A DNA stretch of 64,000 bases from an uncultured Bacteroidales bacterium (GTDB taxonomy: Bacteria > Bacteroidota > Bacteroidia > Bacteroidales > F082). Of this stretch, positions 46,358 to 54,736 are shown piece after piece. The DNA lies in NCBI GenBank assembly GCA_900315175.1, contig OMYA01000008.1, positions 1 to 64,000 of the forward strand. Direction: 5' to 3'. Positions within the stretch are counted from its first letter, which is position 1; each line of letters begins with the position of its first letter. Both the position numbers and the translations under genes were made by a program. Under the pieces are notes generated by a model. That model did no database searches and was not told the DNA's origin. It saw only the letters and a program-made list of their open reading frames with translations.

Positions 46358-47255
46358 ACGTAGAAGTGGAAACGAATTACATCCACAAGAGCAATCGTTG
46401 CTTATAGGTTTTATAAATAATCTTGTAAAAGAAGTACTTCGTATAAACAGAGAAAAAATAAATCATCCATTTATTGAAGCATATCAAGAATTAGCTCGTC
46501 CTATTATTGGAGTTGATGAAGTAACAGACTTTAGCGAATGTGATATTTATGCAATGCAGTCGTTGCTATATAATGATTATAACTCATTTACCTTATGCGG
46601 TGATATGATGCAAAGACTTACTCATCATGGCATTACATCATGGAATAGCATACAACCGTATGTTGGCAATATGAAATTAATGAAAATGACTACTTCGTAT
46701 CGTCAAAGTTCAAGTTTGCTTAAAGTAGCTCGGGCACTGTATTCTGATACTATAGGAGAAGAGCCGGATTATAAAGCGTACATGAAATCAACAAAAGTGC
46801 CAGAACCTTTAACTTTTATATCAACAAATGAATCCACAAAGATTGATTGGATTGAAAAAAGGATAAAAGAGGTTTATATTGCTTACGGCAAAAAGCTCCC
46901 TTCAATTGCAATTTTTATGAATAACAAATATGCCATAGCAGAATTTGTTGACAAATTAAAAAATACGGATTTTATTCTTGATTCTGGCATAGAGATTGTT
47001 GATGGCAGTGGAGGAAATGTTTTGGAAAGTAATCATCAAATAAGAGTTTATCCAATAGATGTTGTTAAAGGTATGGAGTTTGATGTTGTCTTTTTCCACA
47101 ATATTGATAATGCTATTGGTGATACCGAATTAATAAAGCGTTATATTTATGTGGGCGTATCTCGTGCGGCATTTTTCTTGGGAATAACACTCAATTCTGA
47201 CCGACAAGATATTACTAAATATTTTAAGGAGGGACTTAACTGGTCGAAAGTATAG
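46341..47255 (+). pseudogene. UvrD/HelD-like SF1 helicase, C-terminal part (frameshifted)
   Basis: The remaining 304 residues in the +1 frame. Reading back to 46320 in this frame gives KWNLEELEAMLKRRSGNELH, a natural continuation of the upstream protein. Walker B is IIGVDEVTDFSECDIYAMQS. FTLCGDMMQRL and TTSYRQSSSLLKVARALY are motifs III and IV. VVKGMEFDVVFF and YIYVGVSRAAFFLGI are motifs V and VI (UvrD_C). An in-frame stop at 46317-46319 in this frame places the shift between about 46320 and 46354. The TTG at 46341 is not a convincing start. The shift may be a real mutation, a sequencing error or a programmed event. Confidence 0.75.
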
Positions 47256-47332
47256 AGTGTTGAAATGCAATCTGAGACAAGATATATTATCATTTGTTTA
47301 ATATGTAAATACCAATCCGAATCACCAGCCTT

Positions 47333-47412
47333 GAGAGTGTAATTGGTAGTGTAATCTGAACTGTGTCAGGCTACAATAAATAGTAGAATGACAAAGTTTG
47401 ATTTACACTCTC
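47333..47412. repeat. Inverted repeat pair downstream of the helicase genes
   Basis: GAGAGTGTAA (47333-47342) and TTACACTCTC (47403-47412): perfect 10-bp arms 60 bases apart, enclosing no gene. Directly after the right arm, AACTACA/TGTAGTT (47418-47424 and 47431-47437) can form a small hairpin that might end the helicase transcript. Confidence 0.5.
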
Positions 47413-47468
47413 TATTTAACTACAGTATTTTGTAGTTTTAGCTTCACACTATGATAAAACCACCCTCA

Positions 47469-47526
47469 GCGGCTGCCTTAAAGGCTTTAACGGCGTTAAT
47501 GGCATTAACGCCATTTAGGTTGCCGC
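47469..47526. repeat. Palindromic GCC/TTAA repeat R2
   Basis: A 58-bp imperfect palindrome with outer arms GCGGC/GCCGC, related to R1 and R3. It abuts the 3' end of the ORF6N pseudogene and could serve as a hairpin terminator for it. Confidence 0.72.
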
Positions 47527-47527
47527 T

Positions 47528-47949
47528 TTAATCAATTGTTCTTTTCATGAGCGCTTCCACCATCCATTTGTCGTTGATCAAACTCACCGCAAAACACTTC
47601 TTTCCAGCGTCTTTTATTGAGGCGCTGTTTAACACCGATGCCAACATAGAGACTCCTTGCTCAGTGAAGGCGTAAGGATTAGATGTGGAATGCTTTAACT
47701 TGTTGAACCGGTCACAATTTATGACCAGTTTGTCTAATTCATTATCAGACAGTTGAAATCTGTAACGTTCAGGAAATCGTTCAATATTTCTTTTAACAGT
47801 TTGATTTAATACCTTGGTTCTGCCAAGTCGCTGTCAATCATGACATTAACTCCCCTTATGCAGAAGATTCTGTCTTCAATGTCTTTGAGGGAATCCATCG
47901 CATTATACAATATTACGCCGCTATTGTCCGTGTTTTTTAAAGGCTCCAT
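47528..47949 (-). pseudogene. ORF6N-domain protein, frameshifted
   Basis: Reading the minus strand from ATG at 47949 gives an ORF6N-type start (DSLKDIEDRIFCIRGVNVMI, then DSDLAE) followed by a stop. The next frame continues TKVLNQTVKRNIERFPERYR, then PYAFTEQGVSMLASVLNSAS and a stop at 47528. Together this is the ORF6N/KilA-N DNA-binding domain, known from phages and mobile elements, with a few residues deleted and the frame shifted after DLAE. A minus-strand -7 element (TATTTTTG, near 47975) remains upstream. It marks past mobile DNA in the island. Confidence 0.75.
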
Positions 47950-48012
47950 AAATTCATGAATTTAATATTACGTTGCAAAAATACCAAATATTCTATATAA
48001 ATCAAATGTTTT

Positions 48013-48107
48013 TTTGTCTTGAACGTATTTGCATGATAATCAACGTCGAATTTTAAAATTATTTTAAAAAATAGGCTGAGCGTCTGAAAAATTGTTGTAT
48101 CTTTGCA
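48013..48107 (+). repeat. 95-bp direct repeat, copy 1, with promoter
   Basis: It begins TTTGTCTTGAACGTATTTGC and ends with TATCTTTG (48098-48105) plus CA. It is about 90 percent identical by eye to copy 2 at 48905-48998. Transcription from this promoter would enter the 177-residue gene antisense. Confidence 0.8.
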
Positions 48108-48132
48108 GTGTGAAAGTCAATTCCGTATGTGT

Positions 48133-48666
48133 TCATTCATTTGTTAACGCTTTGTACGGTTGGCTTTTTTCTTTTATATCGATTTTGTTAACGCAATACT
48201 GTACATGCTTTGCACTTGCTTTTATGCCGATTGTTAATCTGGCTTTGAAATTCAAGTAGTCAATATTAGGATCAACAAAGTCATAATATAGAATGGCTAT
48301 GTTTTTATAATGAAATTTGGATTGAGTTCCTTTTTTGGGCGCAAAGAATACAATCGTGTTTTCTTCACAACGAGCATTTTTAACAACATCTTCAAGATGT
48401 TTAACTGCATATGTTGATTGCCAATTCTTAGATGCGGTATTGATGGTCTTTTTATCGCTTTCTTTTTCTACGATATACACATCAACTCCAAGATAATTGT
48501 TGAAGATTTTATTGGATCTTCCTTCTTTCTGTAGTTTTTTCCATAAGTTTGAATAATACTTCTTAATCAAATCAATTCTTTCTCTGCTTTTGTTTTTAGC
48601 CGTCGGAATGCCTTGAATGTATTCCGGAAATGCGTTGTTTTTGTTATTATTATCATTAGTTGTCAT
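48133..48666 (-). CDS. Unidentified 177-residue protein
   Basis: The first 35 residues are Asn/Lys-rich and low-complexity. The core (residues about 50-170) includes LGVDVYIVEKESDKKTINTA, NWQSTYAVKHLEDVVKNARC, a TIVFFAPKKGTQSKFHYKN stretch and LTIGIKASAKHVQYCVNKID. The Lys/His pattern and the short beta strands are reminiscent of polyvalent-protein nuclease domains (BECR-like) seen in Bacteroidota mobile elements, but I cannot confirm this. It lies between two 95-bp direct repeats and has its own minus-strand promoter about 115 bases upstream. No partner gene is adjacent on its strand. Confidence 0.6.
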   Translation of the reverse strand: MTTNDNNNKNNAFPEYIQGIPTAKNKSRERIDLIKKYYSNLWKKLQKEGRSNKIFNNYLGVDVYIVEKESDKKTINTASKNWQSTYAVKHLEDVVKNARCEENTIVFFAPKKGTQSKFHYKNIAILYYDFVDPNIDYLNFKARLTIGIKASAKHVQYCVNKIDIKEKSQPYKALTNE

Positions 48667-48786
48667 ATCGTTAAAAGCTTAAAAGATAAATAAATAATAA
48701 AATTCCAGCAGGCAATCTGGCGATTACTTCTGTGGTTAATAATAAATTTACGATACTCTGGATGGAGGGAATTCAAAAATCTGGTG

Positions 48787-48794
48787 CAAAGATA
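48787..48794 (-). promoter_or_regulatory. -7 element for the 177-residue gene
   Basis: TATCTTTG on the minus strand, followed by CACC. The predicted leader to the ATG at 48666 is about 115 bases. Confidence 0.6.
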
Positions 48795-48856
48795 CACTTT
48801 TTTCGGACAAAAAATGCCAAAATGTTTTTGGTTTAAAAAGCCATAACCACCTTCAT

Positions 48857-48904
48857 CGGCTGCCATAATGGCTTTAATGGCCTTAACGCCATTAAGGTCG
48901 CCGC
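48857..48904. repeat. Palindromic GCC/TTAA repeat R3
   Basis: A 48-bp copy related to R1 and R2, from CGGCTGCC to CGCCGC. It directly abuts copy 2 of the 95-bp direct repeat. Confidence 0.72.
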
Positions 48905-48998
48905 TTTGTCTTGAACGTATTTACATGATAATCAACGCCGAATTTTAAAATTTTTTTAAAAATAGGCTGCGCGTTTGAAAAATTGTTGTATCTTTGCA
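48905..48998 (+). repeat. 95-bp direct repeat, copy 2, with promoter
   Basis: A near-copy of 48013-48107, again ending in TATCTTTG (48989-48996) plus CA. It points toward the toxin-antitoxin genes, about 110 bases before the toxin start. Confidence 0.8.
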
Positions 48999-49047
48999 AC
49001 AAGAACCGAAACAAAATAGTTTCAGGTTTTGATGTTAAAAAAAATAT

Positions 49048-49086
49048 TTCACTTTTAAGTGAAGTTTAAAATTATTTGTATATTTG
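49048..49086 (+). promoter_or_regulatory. Palindromic operator and promoter of the toxin-antitoxin pair
   Basis: TTCACTT-TT-AAGTGAA (49048-49063) is a perfect 7-bp inverted repeat over the -33 region of a promoter with -7 element TATATTTG (49079-49086). Its position suggests autorepression by the XRE antitoxin encoded downstream. Confidence 0.6.
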
Positions 49087-49108
49087 CAAACTTGAAATTT
49101 GTGGAGCT

Positions 49109-49588
49109 ATGAGAAGAAAAATGACTTTGAAAACAATAGAACAGAACGATATAGTTTGTCTTTATTCTATTTGTTTTGAGGGGGATGAAAAAAGCGAATT
49201 TGAGAAATTTCTTGCTGAATTTAAAGATAATGCGAGATTAAATAAGGATTTTCAAACGATTATTTTTGCTTTGAAAAAAATTATTGAAAAAGGAGCCTTG
49301 GAACGTTTTTTCAGGATGGAAGGCAAGATGAAAGATAGTATTTGTGCATTGTCGCTCGATTCAAGGTGCTTGAGGTTGTATTGTTTAAGGATATCCGATC
49401 AGGTTTTGATTCTCGGAAATGGAGGGGAAAAGGTTACAAGAACGTATGAGGAAAATGAAAAACTTAGCGGTTATGTTTTGGACCTTCAAAAATTTGACTT
49501 TTTGTTGAAAGAAGCAAGGAAAAACGGCAAAGTTAAAGTTGAAAATAATATTATTACAGGAATTGATAAAACAGTATTTGAATTATGA
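49109..49588 (+). CDS. Putative HigB-like type II toxin
   Basis: About 159 residues from ATG at 49109 (GGAGCT just before it); another possible ATG is at 49121. The middle, MKDSICALSLDSRCLRLYCL then RISDQVLILGNGGEKVTRTY, matches a Bacteroidota family that always precedes an XRE-type partner and resembles HigB/RelE mRNA interferases. Catalytic residues cannot be named with certainty. The stop codon overlaps the antitoxin start by 4 bases, the usual toxin-first HigBA arrangement. Confidence 0.7.
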   Translation: MRRKMTLKTIEQNDIVCLYSICFEGDEKSEFEKFLAEFKDNARLNKDFQTIIFALKKIIEKGALERFFRMEGKMKDSICALSLDSRCLRLYCLRISDQVLILGNGGEKVTRTYEENEKLSGYVLDLQKFDFLLKEARKNGKVKVENNIITGIDKTVFEL

Positions 49589-49920
49589 TACAAAATAAGT
49601 CGTTTCGAGATTGTATAGCTGCTATCCCAGAAGACCGTATGGCTGAGTTTGAGCTTTCGTTTTCGATTGCTGAAAGAATTGTGGAAGTTCTGAAACAAAA
49701 AGGTATGACCCGCCGTGATTTGGCAAACAGGCTTGGCAAACGTGAATCGGAAATCAGCAAATGGCTTACTGGTCGCCATAATTTTACGATTAGTACCTTG
49801 TCGCATATTAGTTTGGCCTTAAGACAAGACATTATTATGGTTACAAGTCAGAATTATGATGTCGCGAATGAAAAATGCCCGATGGTCGCTGAGGATCAAC
49901 AACCATACGGAGATAAATAA
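49585..49920 (+). CDS. HigA-like XRE antitoxin
   Basis: 111 residues. The N-terminal 45 residues (FRDCIAAIPEDRMAEFELSF) probably wrap the toxin. Residues about 50-90 are an XRE helix-turn-helix: GMTRRDLANRLGKRESEISK, then WLTGRHNFTISTLSHISLAL. It would neutralise the upstream toxin and repress the shared promoter through the TTCACTT palindrome. It ends 3 bases before the stop of the convergent exonuclease gene. Confidence 0.8.
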   Translation: MIQNKSFRDCIAAIPEDRMAEFELSFSIAERIVEVLKQKGMTRRDLANRLGKRESEISKWLTGRHNFTISTLSHISLALRQDIIMVTSQNYDVANEKCPMVAEDQQPYGDK

Positions 49921-49923
49921 CAA

Positions 49924-50487
49924 TTATTGATTGAACACCTCCATCGCTATCTTCGCGCACGCCTCCGCATCAGCCAGCGCGTTGTGATGCTTGTTCTTCT
50001 TGTCAAACTCATAGCCGCAGGCTGAAGCCGCTGTCTGCAGCTTGTGGTTCTCCAAGTCAGGAAACACTATCTCTGAGGCGCGTTTCGTGTCGTAAATCTT
50101 GAAGCGCTTGCGTCCCATCTTGTAGTATTCGAACAGCGAGTTCAGGCAGCGTTTCTCGAACTCGTAGCCGTGCGCCACGAAAGGCAACCCCTTGAGTTTC
50201 TTCTCAACCTGATTCCACACCTGAGGGAAGATGGGCGCGTCGTCGGTGTCTTTTTTCTTGATGCCGTGAATCTTGCTCGTGTAGAAGTCATAGTAGTTGG
50301 GCACGGGCTTCACGAGGCTGTAAAACTCCTCCACAATCTCGCGGCCGCGCACAATGACGATTCCCACGCTGCACACGCTGGTGGTGGCAGCATTAGCCGC
50401 CTCGAAGTCGATGGCGACGAAGTCGGGGAGGTCGGGTAAGACGTTATCTTCAGCCTTTGATTTCGCAGTAGTAGATGTCAATGCCAT
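49924..50487 (-). CDS. DnaQ-like 3'-5' exonuclease
   Basis: About 187 residues. The DEDDh motifs are all visible: DFVAIDFEAAN (Exo I, Asp/Glu), FVAHGYEFEKRCLN (Exo II), and HHNALADAEACAKI (Exo III, His and Asp). The proteins of this group proofread or trim DNA or RNA 3' ends. ATG at 50487 is taken; it still overlaps the upstream gene by 38 bases, and a longer start at 50508 is possible. The overlap with the 103-residue gene suggests translational coupling. Confidence 0.83.
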   Translation of the reverse strand: MALTSTTAKSKAEDNVLPDLPDFVAIDFEAANAATTSVCSVGIVIVRGREIVEEFYSLVKPVPNYYDFYTSKIHGIKKKDTDDAPIFPQVWNQVEKKLKGLPFVAHGYEFEKRCLNSLFEYYKMGRKRFKIYDTKRASEIVFPDLENHKLQTAASACGYEFDKKNKHHNALADAEACAKIAMEVFNQ

Positions 50488-50761
50488 CGTCTTCAAACAT
50501 TGCCTCACTCAAACAATACTGTCCCGGACGGTCGTCCTCCTGATAAAGATATACCGATGCCTTGTGGAATGTGACAGGCTTCTGGTCGGCCGACAGTTTC
50601 TGCACCGTTTCATATGATATGCCTTCAATCTTGCAGAGCTTCATCATCGCCGCAAGGTCGAGGTCGACATTCAAAAACATGTCCTTTTTGCCCTCTTTCC
50701 ACGCAATGCTGATGATTCCCGTGGTGTAAAGCTCAAAATCTTTGATTTCTACCTTCTTCAT
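50450..50761 (-). CDS. 103-residue hypothetical protein
   Basis: Acidic, soluble sequence of 103 residues with WKEGKKDMFLNVDLDLAAMM in the N-terminal half and YLYQEDDRPGQYCLSEAMFE near the end. I recognise no domain. The first codons follow a gap containing a short TCGCC/GGCGA hairpin (about 50780-50792). Its 3' end overlaps the start of the exonuclease gene, so a functional link to that enzyme is possible but unproved. Confidence 0.55.
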   Translation of the reverse strand: MKKVEIKDFELYTTGIISIAWKEGKKDMFLNVDLDLAAMMKLCKIEGISYETVQKLSADQKPVTFHKASVYLYQEDDRPGQYCLSEAMFEDDGIDIYYCEIKG

Positions 50762-50880
50762 TGATTGTTATTTTTTTGTCGCCTTTGGCGAGAAATCTTT
50801 CAAAATTTTCTACGAAGATTATTTTTTTGATTTTTAATTAGATTTTGTTGGATTTCTGCCTATAAGGGCACCGAATAAAA

Positions 50881-52209
50881 CTATATTTTTAAATTCTTCC
50901 AGTTTGCAAATTTAATGTAAATTATTGATACTATAGCAATTAAGCCTCCGTAGAGATATTCGCAAGTCCAGACCCATTCCACATGGGTGGTGACATTGGT
51001 CAAAACCCAGATGTAGACGATGTAAAGCAAGAGTATGCCAAACTCCAGCCACAATGCAGCTTGGGTGTTGCCTGTTCCCGACACCGACTCGAACGCGATT
51101 GCGCCGATGGCTTGAAAGATGATGGCGCCGCAAATCACGTAAACCGACGGGATAGCCGAGCTGGCGAGCGTCATGTCGTCGGTGTATATGCTCATCACAG
51201 CGGTGGGGAAGAAGACGCACACCAAAATCAACGGTATGCAGCATAAAACACAGTTGAAAATTATTCTGAATACCGTCTTAAGCACTTCGTCGGCTTGTCC
51301 CGCCCCGATGATACGGCTCGTAAGCGTGTTTGACGTGGCGAGGAAACCGAAGACAGGGATGAACAGAATCATATACACGCTTCGTGCTATCGAAGAGATT
51401 CCAATAGCCTGTTCGCCCATCTTCTCAACCAAGATGAAGAAGATAAACCATGCGCTAAATGAGAACAGCTTCTGGAACATGGTCGGGGTGGCGATACGTA
51501 CTATGTTGAGCGTCAATTCCTTATTAAAGCCATGATGCTTGAAAAGCTCGTATTCGCTCTTGCCTAATTTAACGTATGTGTAAACGAAGAAGAACGTCGT
51601 GGCGGTGACCTCGGCTATCAAAGATGCCAACGCCGCTCCGGCGATACCCATCTCAGGTAGGCCCCAGTGACCGAAAATCAGGCAGTAGTCAAGGATGATA
51701 TTGACGGTGGCCATGATTATCGTGGAATATGTGATGACTTTCGTGTCGGAAAGCCCTGTGTACAAAGCCCGAAACAGGTAGTTGAAGCACACGAAGACGA
51801 TGCCGAACTGCCGCACGTTGATGTATTCCATCGCGCCTGCGTAGATGTTGTCCGACTCAATGATGAAATCGAGCAGCGAGTTTGAGAAAATCCTCATTAT
51901 CATGAACAAAAGCAGTCCGAAAATGAGTATCGACACGGCTCCGTGCTGGAAGATGCTGCCGATTTGATTGTATTCCTTCGCACCGAAACGTCGGGCTATA
52001 ATTATCTGAATGCCAATGGCCAAGCCCATCGCCATGGTGGTGAACACGAAATAATACATGCCCGCCATCATCGAAGCCCCGAGAGCAACCACGCCGAGAT
52101 GCCCAAGAAACGCCGTGTCGGTGAACGTGATGAGCGTCTGCGCCAGGTTTCCAATCATTATCGGAACCGCAATACGCCAAATTTCCTTAGTTGAGATACT
52201 TGTATTCAT
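50881..52209 (-). CDS. MATE-family multidrug/Na+ antiporter
   Basis: 442 residues with 12 membrane segments in two homologous halves. AVPIMIGNLAQTLITFTDTA opens the first half, with the family's GHLGVVALGASMM segment following. QPEMG-like loops are replaced by GLPEMGIAGAALASLIAE. MATE proteins export cationic drugs or metabolites in exchange for Na+ or H+; the substrate is unknown. Its promoter is a minus-strand TATTTTTG at 52225-52218, with the start only about 8 bases further on, so the transcript is nearly leaderless. Confidence 0.9.
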   Translation of the reverse strand: MNTSISTKEIWRIAVPIMIGNLAQTLITFTDTAFLGHLGVVALGASMMAGMYYFVFTTMAMGLAIGIQIIIARRFGAKEYNQIGSIFQHGAVSILIFGLLLFMIMRIFSNSLLDFIIESDNIYAGAMEYINVRQFGIVFVCFNYLFRALYTGLSDTKVITYSTIIMATVNIILDYCLIFGHWGLPEMGIAGAALASLIAEVTATTFFFVYTYVKLGKSEYELFKHHGFNKELTLNIVRIATPTMFQKLFSFSAWFIFFILVEKMGEQAIGISSIARSVYMILFIPVFGFLATSNTLTSRIIGAGQADEVLKTVFRIIFNCVLCCIPLILVCVFFPTAVMSIYTDDMTLASSAIPSVYVICGAIIFQAIGAIAFESVSGTGNTQAALWLEFGILLLYIVYIWVLTNVTTHVEWVWTCEYLYGGLIAIVSIIYIKFANWKNLKI

Positions 52210-52259
52210 AATCGTTGCAAAAATACGAAATTTTATGATGCAATTTGCGTTAATATTGT

Positions 52260-52267
52260 TATATTTG
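52260..52267 (+). promoter_or_regulatory. -7 element of the HEAT-thioredoxin-GH3 operon
   Basis: TATATTTG, about 78 bases before the HEAT-repeat gene. It lies 35 bases from the divergent MATE promoter. Confidence 0.6.
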
Positions 52268-52344
52268 TAAATTGAAAAGTTATCTCTTGAAAAAGAGTTT
52301 TGCTTTTGTAAAATATTGAATAATAAAGAGTTAATAAATTTTTT

Positions 52345-53907
52345 ATGAAGAGCTTAAAAAATATTGTTTTGGTTTTCGCTGTTTTGGCGATGCTTCCAAT
52401 GATGTCTGTTGCGCAAAAAACAGAAAAAATTACCTGCAAGAATGAAAGATGTGTCTTGGAAACACTTGAGAAATTAAAGTCGCCTGATCCAACGACGGTG
52501 TCTGAGGCGAAGGCGCAGGTTGACATCTGGGCGAATCATGTAAGGTATACGGGGGATCCGGAGATGAAAGATGTTCTGAAGGAGGCTGTTTTCGTGTTCG
52601 TGGAGAAAAATGCCGACAGTAAAGTCAGTGAATACCTGTTTTCGGTCCTTCCTCAGTTTTGCAACAAATATGATGCCGATGATATTCTGCGGCTTGCCTT
52701 CGTTGAGCCGATAGCTGGCGCGGCAATAAGGTGTATCGGCGATATTCCGGGTTCGCAGAAAGCTATAATGAAATATATCGACGCACATCAGGATAATCTG
52801 CAACATAAGGATGCGTTGGCGTATGCCGTCGGCAAACTCCAAATCACGAGCATGGAAGACATGCTTGTTTCATGGCTTGATGATGCCGACGATCCGACAA
52901 AGATTGAGATTTATAACGCTTTGATGATTATAAAAAGCAGCGATGAAACGACAGCCATTATTGAAAAAGGAGCTAAAAAGCTTAATAAAAGTAAGGCCGC
53001 TGACAGCAAGATCGCCGGTATGCGTCTGCTGGTGGCTTTAAATGGCGAAAAAGAGATTCCGATACTTTATAAGGCATTGAAAAACAAAGACGGGAAGGTG
53101 CGTAAGGCGGCACTTGAACTGTTGAAACCTTATGCAAATGATGATGTTGCACAAGTTGTTGTGAAAAAATGCAAAAAAGGCGATGCCGCTGTTGACGCCG
53201 TCGACTGGCTCGGAGATGTTAAAAACGGCTCACAGATGGATTTCGTGATGAAACAGTTCTCATCAAAGGACCCGAAAGCCGTTGACGCTGCCATCCGTAC
53301 CGTATTCAAACTCGACTATGCAGAAGGTATAAAAGCGGTGAAACCATTGTTCGGCGGAGAACATCAAGAGGTTATAAAAGAGTCGTTGATTGCTTACGAA
53401 GGCAATTATGTCATATTCTTGAGCGATATGATGAGACTGGGTGATAATGAGCAAAAATATGCGGCACTGCAGATCGTGGAATGCCGTCCTGTGGCGAATT
53501 TTGCCACCCCAGTGAGAGAACTTACCAATTCTACAAATCCTGACGTAAAAGCCGAGGCATTTAAACTGCTCAGACTGGTGATGACACCGGCAGAGGCACA
53601 GTATCTGATGACGCTTCTTGAATATTGCGATGACAAATATGTCGAGGATGTGCAGCTTGCCATAAAAAATGTCACCCAAAAGATGCCTGACAAGACCAAA
53701 GATGAATTTGCCTCGACGCTTAAGCATGTCAGATCGGATCTGATGCCCCGCTACTATAATGTTTTCGCTTATTTCGGCACAGAGCTGTGCGTCAACAAAC
53801 TAATAGATGCCTATCAAAACGGTGCTTATCAATTTGAGGCGAAGGAAGCACTTCTCCTCGTTGAAAACGATAAGTTTAAAGAAATGATTGACAACATTTT
53901 GAAATAA
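52345..53907 (+). CDS. Exported HEAT-repeat protein
   Basis: 520 residues. The signal peptide (KNIVLVFAVLAMLPMMSVAQ) is followed by repeated helical pairs of about 30-40 residues with the HEAT pattern, such as LYKALKNKDGKVRKAALELL and AVRELTNSTNPDVKAEAFKL. It is probably a periplasmic scaffold or binding protein; there is no enzyme motif. It lies 16 bases before the thioredoxin-like gene and shares its operon. Confidence 0.8.
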   Translation: MKSLKNIVLVFAVLAMLPMMSVAQKTEKITCKNERCVLETLEKLKSPDPTTVSEAKAQVDIWANHVRYTGDPEMKDVLKEAVFVFVEKNADSKVSEYLFSVLPQFCNKYDADDILRLAFVEPIAGAAIRCIGDIPGSQKAIMKYIDAHQDNLQHKDALAYAVGKLQITSMEDMLVSWLDDADDPTKIEIYNALMIIKSSDETTAIIEKGAKKLNKSKAADSKIAGMRLLVALNGEKEIPILYKALKNKDGKVRKAALELLKPYANDDVAQVVVKKCKKGDAAVDAVDWLGDVKNGSQMDFVMKQFSSKDPKAVDAAIRTVFKLDYAEGIKAVKPLFGGEHQEVIKESLIAYEGNYVIFLSDMMRLGDNEQKYAALQIVECRPVANFATPVRELTNSTNPDVKAEAFKLLRLVMTPAEAQYLMTLLEYCDDKYVEDVQLAIKNVTQKMPDKTKDEFASTLKHVRSDLMPRYYNVFAYFGTELCVNKLIDAYQNGAYQFEAKEALLLVENDKFKEMIDNILK

Positions 53908-53923
53908 TTAGAAAAAAGTGTTT

Positions 53924-54736
53924 ATGAGAGTTAAGACGTTGATTATAATAGTGTTGCTGTTTGCTTTCTCAATGACGAGAGCGCAGATGAACGACGCTTT
54001 ACTCGAGAGAATCGACTTTAACGACACTACTTTGATAAACACGGATTTTTTAAATTCCACGTTGGCTGACTATATCGATTCCGCCCAAAATCAAGAGCTG
54101 TCGGCGGAAAGTCAGATGTATAATTACATCTTGGCAGCCGACAATATTTTGAAAAACTGCACGACCTATCCGATGTATAAGTATGTGTATCAATATCTTA
54201 TAAGCGGATTTTCTGAGTTGGGCGCGAATCTTGTGGTTGATTACATGGTCAGACTGCCTCATTTGGAATATCTTGATGCCAATGATGAACAGCTGAATGA
54301 GATTATCAGTATTGCAGAATCGTATAATAGAGTTAAAATAGGATGTAAAGCCCCTGATATTGAATGTGTTACGATTGATGATAAGCTTTTTAATCTGTAC
54401 GCTGTCGAGGATAGGTTCACAATAATTTTGTTTTGGTCGTATTCCTGCCCGCATTGCCGTGACTTGATTAAGGAACTTGCTGAATTTGCTGATAAAAACG
54501 AACATATTACAGTAGTGACAGTGAATGTTTCAGGTGATTTGAAGAAAGTGAGACGTTTGCTGAAAAAGACAGGTTCGAAAAAATACCACAACATTTTTGA
54601 AAGCGAAGGTTGGAAGTCGCAAATCGTTGAAGATTATGCCGTTGACATGACTCCGTCGCTGTTTTTGCTGGACGAAGACAAGGTGATAATTGCAAAACCA
54701 TTTGATATTGATGAAATAATAGAATTTTTTGATTGA
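53924..54736 (+). CDS. Exported thioredoxin-like protein
   Basis: About 270 residues. The signal peptide is LIIIVLLFAFSMTRAQ. Residues about 25-140 are a helical domain as in Bacteroidota TlpA/DUF5106-type proteins. The thioredoxin fold follows, with FWSYSCPHCRDLIKELAEFA containing the CPHC active site and DMTPSLFLLDED with the cis-Pro. It is expected to handle periplasmic disulfides. The start is taken as ATG at 53924, two codons after a GTG. Its stop overlaps the next ATG (TGATG). Confidence 0.85.
   Translation: MRVKTLIIIVLLFAFSMTRAQMNDALLERIDFNDTTLINTDFLNSTLADYIDSAQNQELSAESQMYNYILAADNILKNCTTYPMYKYVYQYLISGFSELGANLVVDYMVRLPHLEYLDANDEQLNEIISIAESYNRVKIGCKAPDIECVTIDDKLFNLYAVEDRFTIILFWSYSCPHCRDLIKELAEFADKNEHITVVTVNVSGDLKKVRRLLKKTGSKKYHNIFESEGWKSQIVEDYAVDMTPSLFLLDEDKVIIAKPFDIDEIIEFFD

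Noticed and set aside
48663-48866. Minus-strand open frame of 67 codons upstream of the 177-residue gene
   Set aside because: It runs through the gene's own promoter (48787-48794) and repeat R3.
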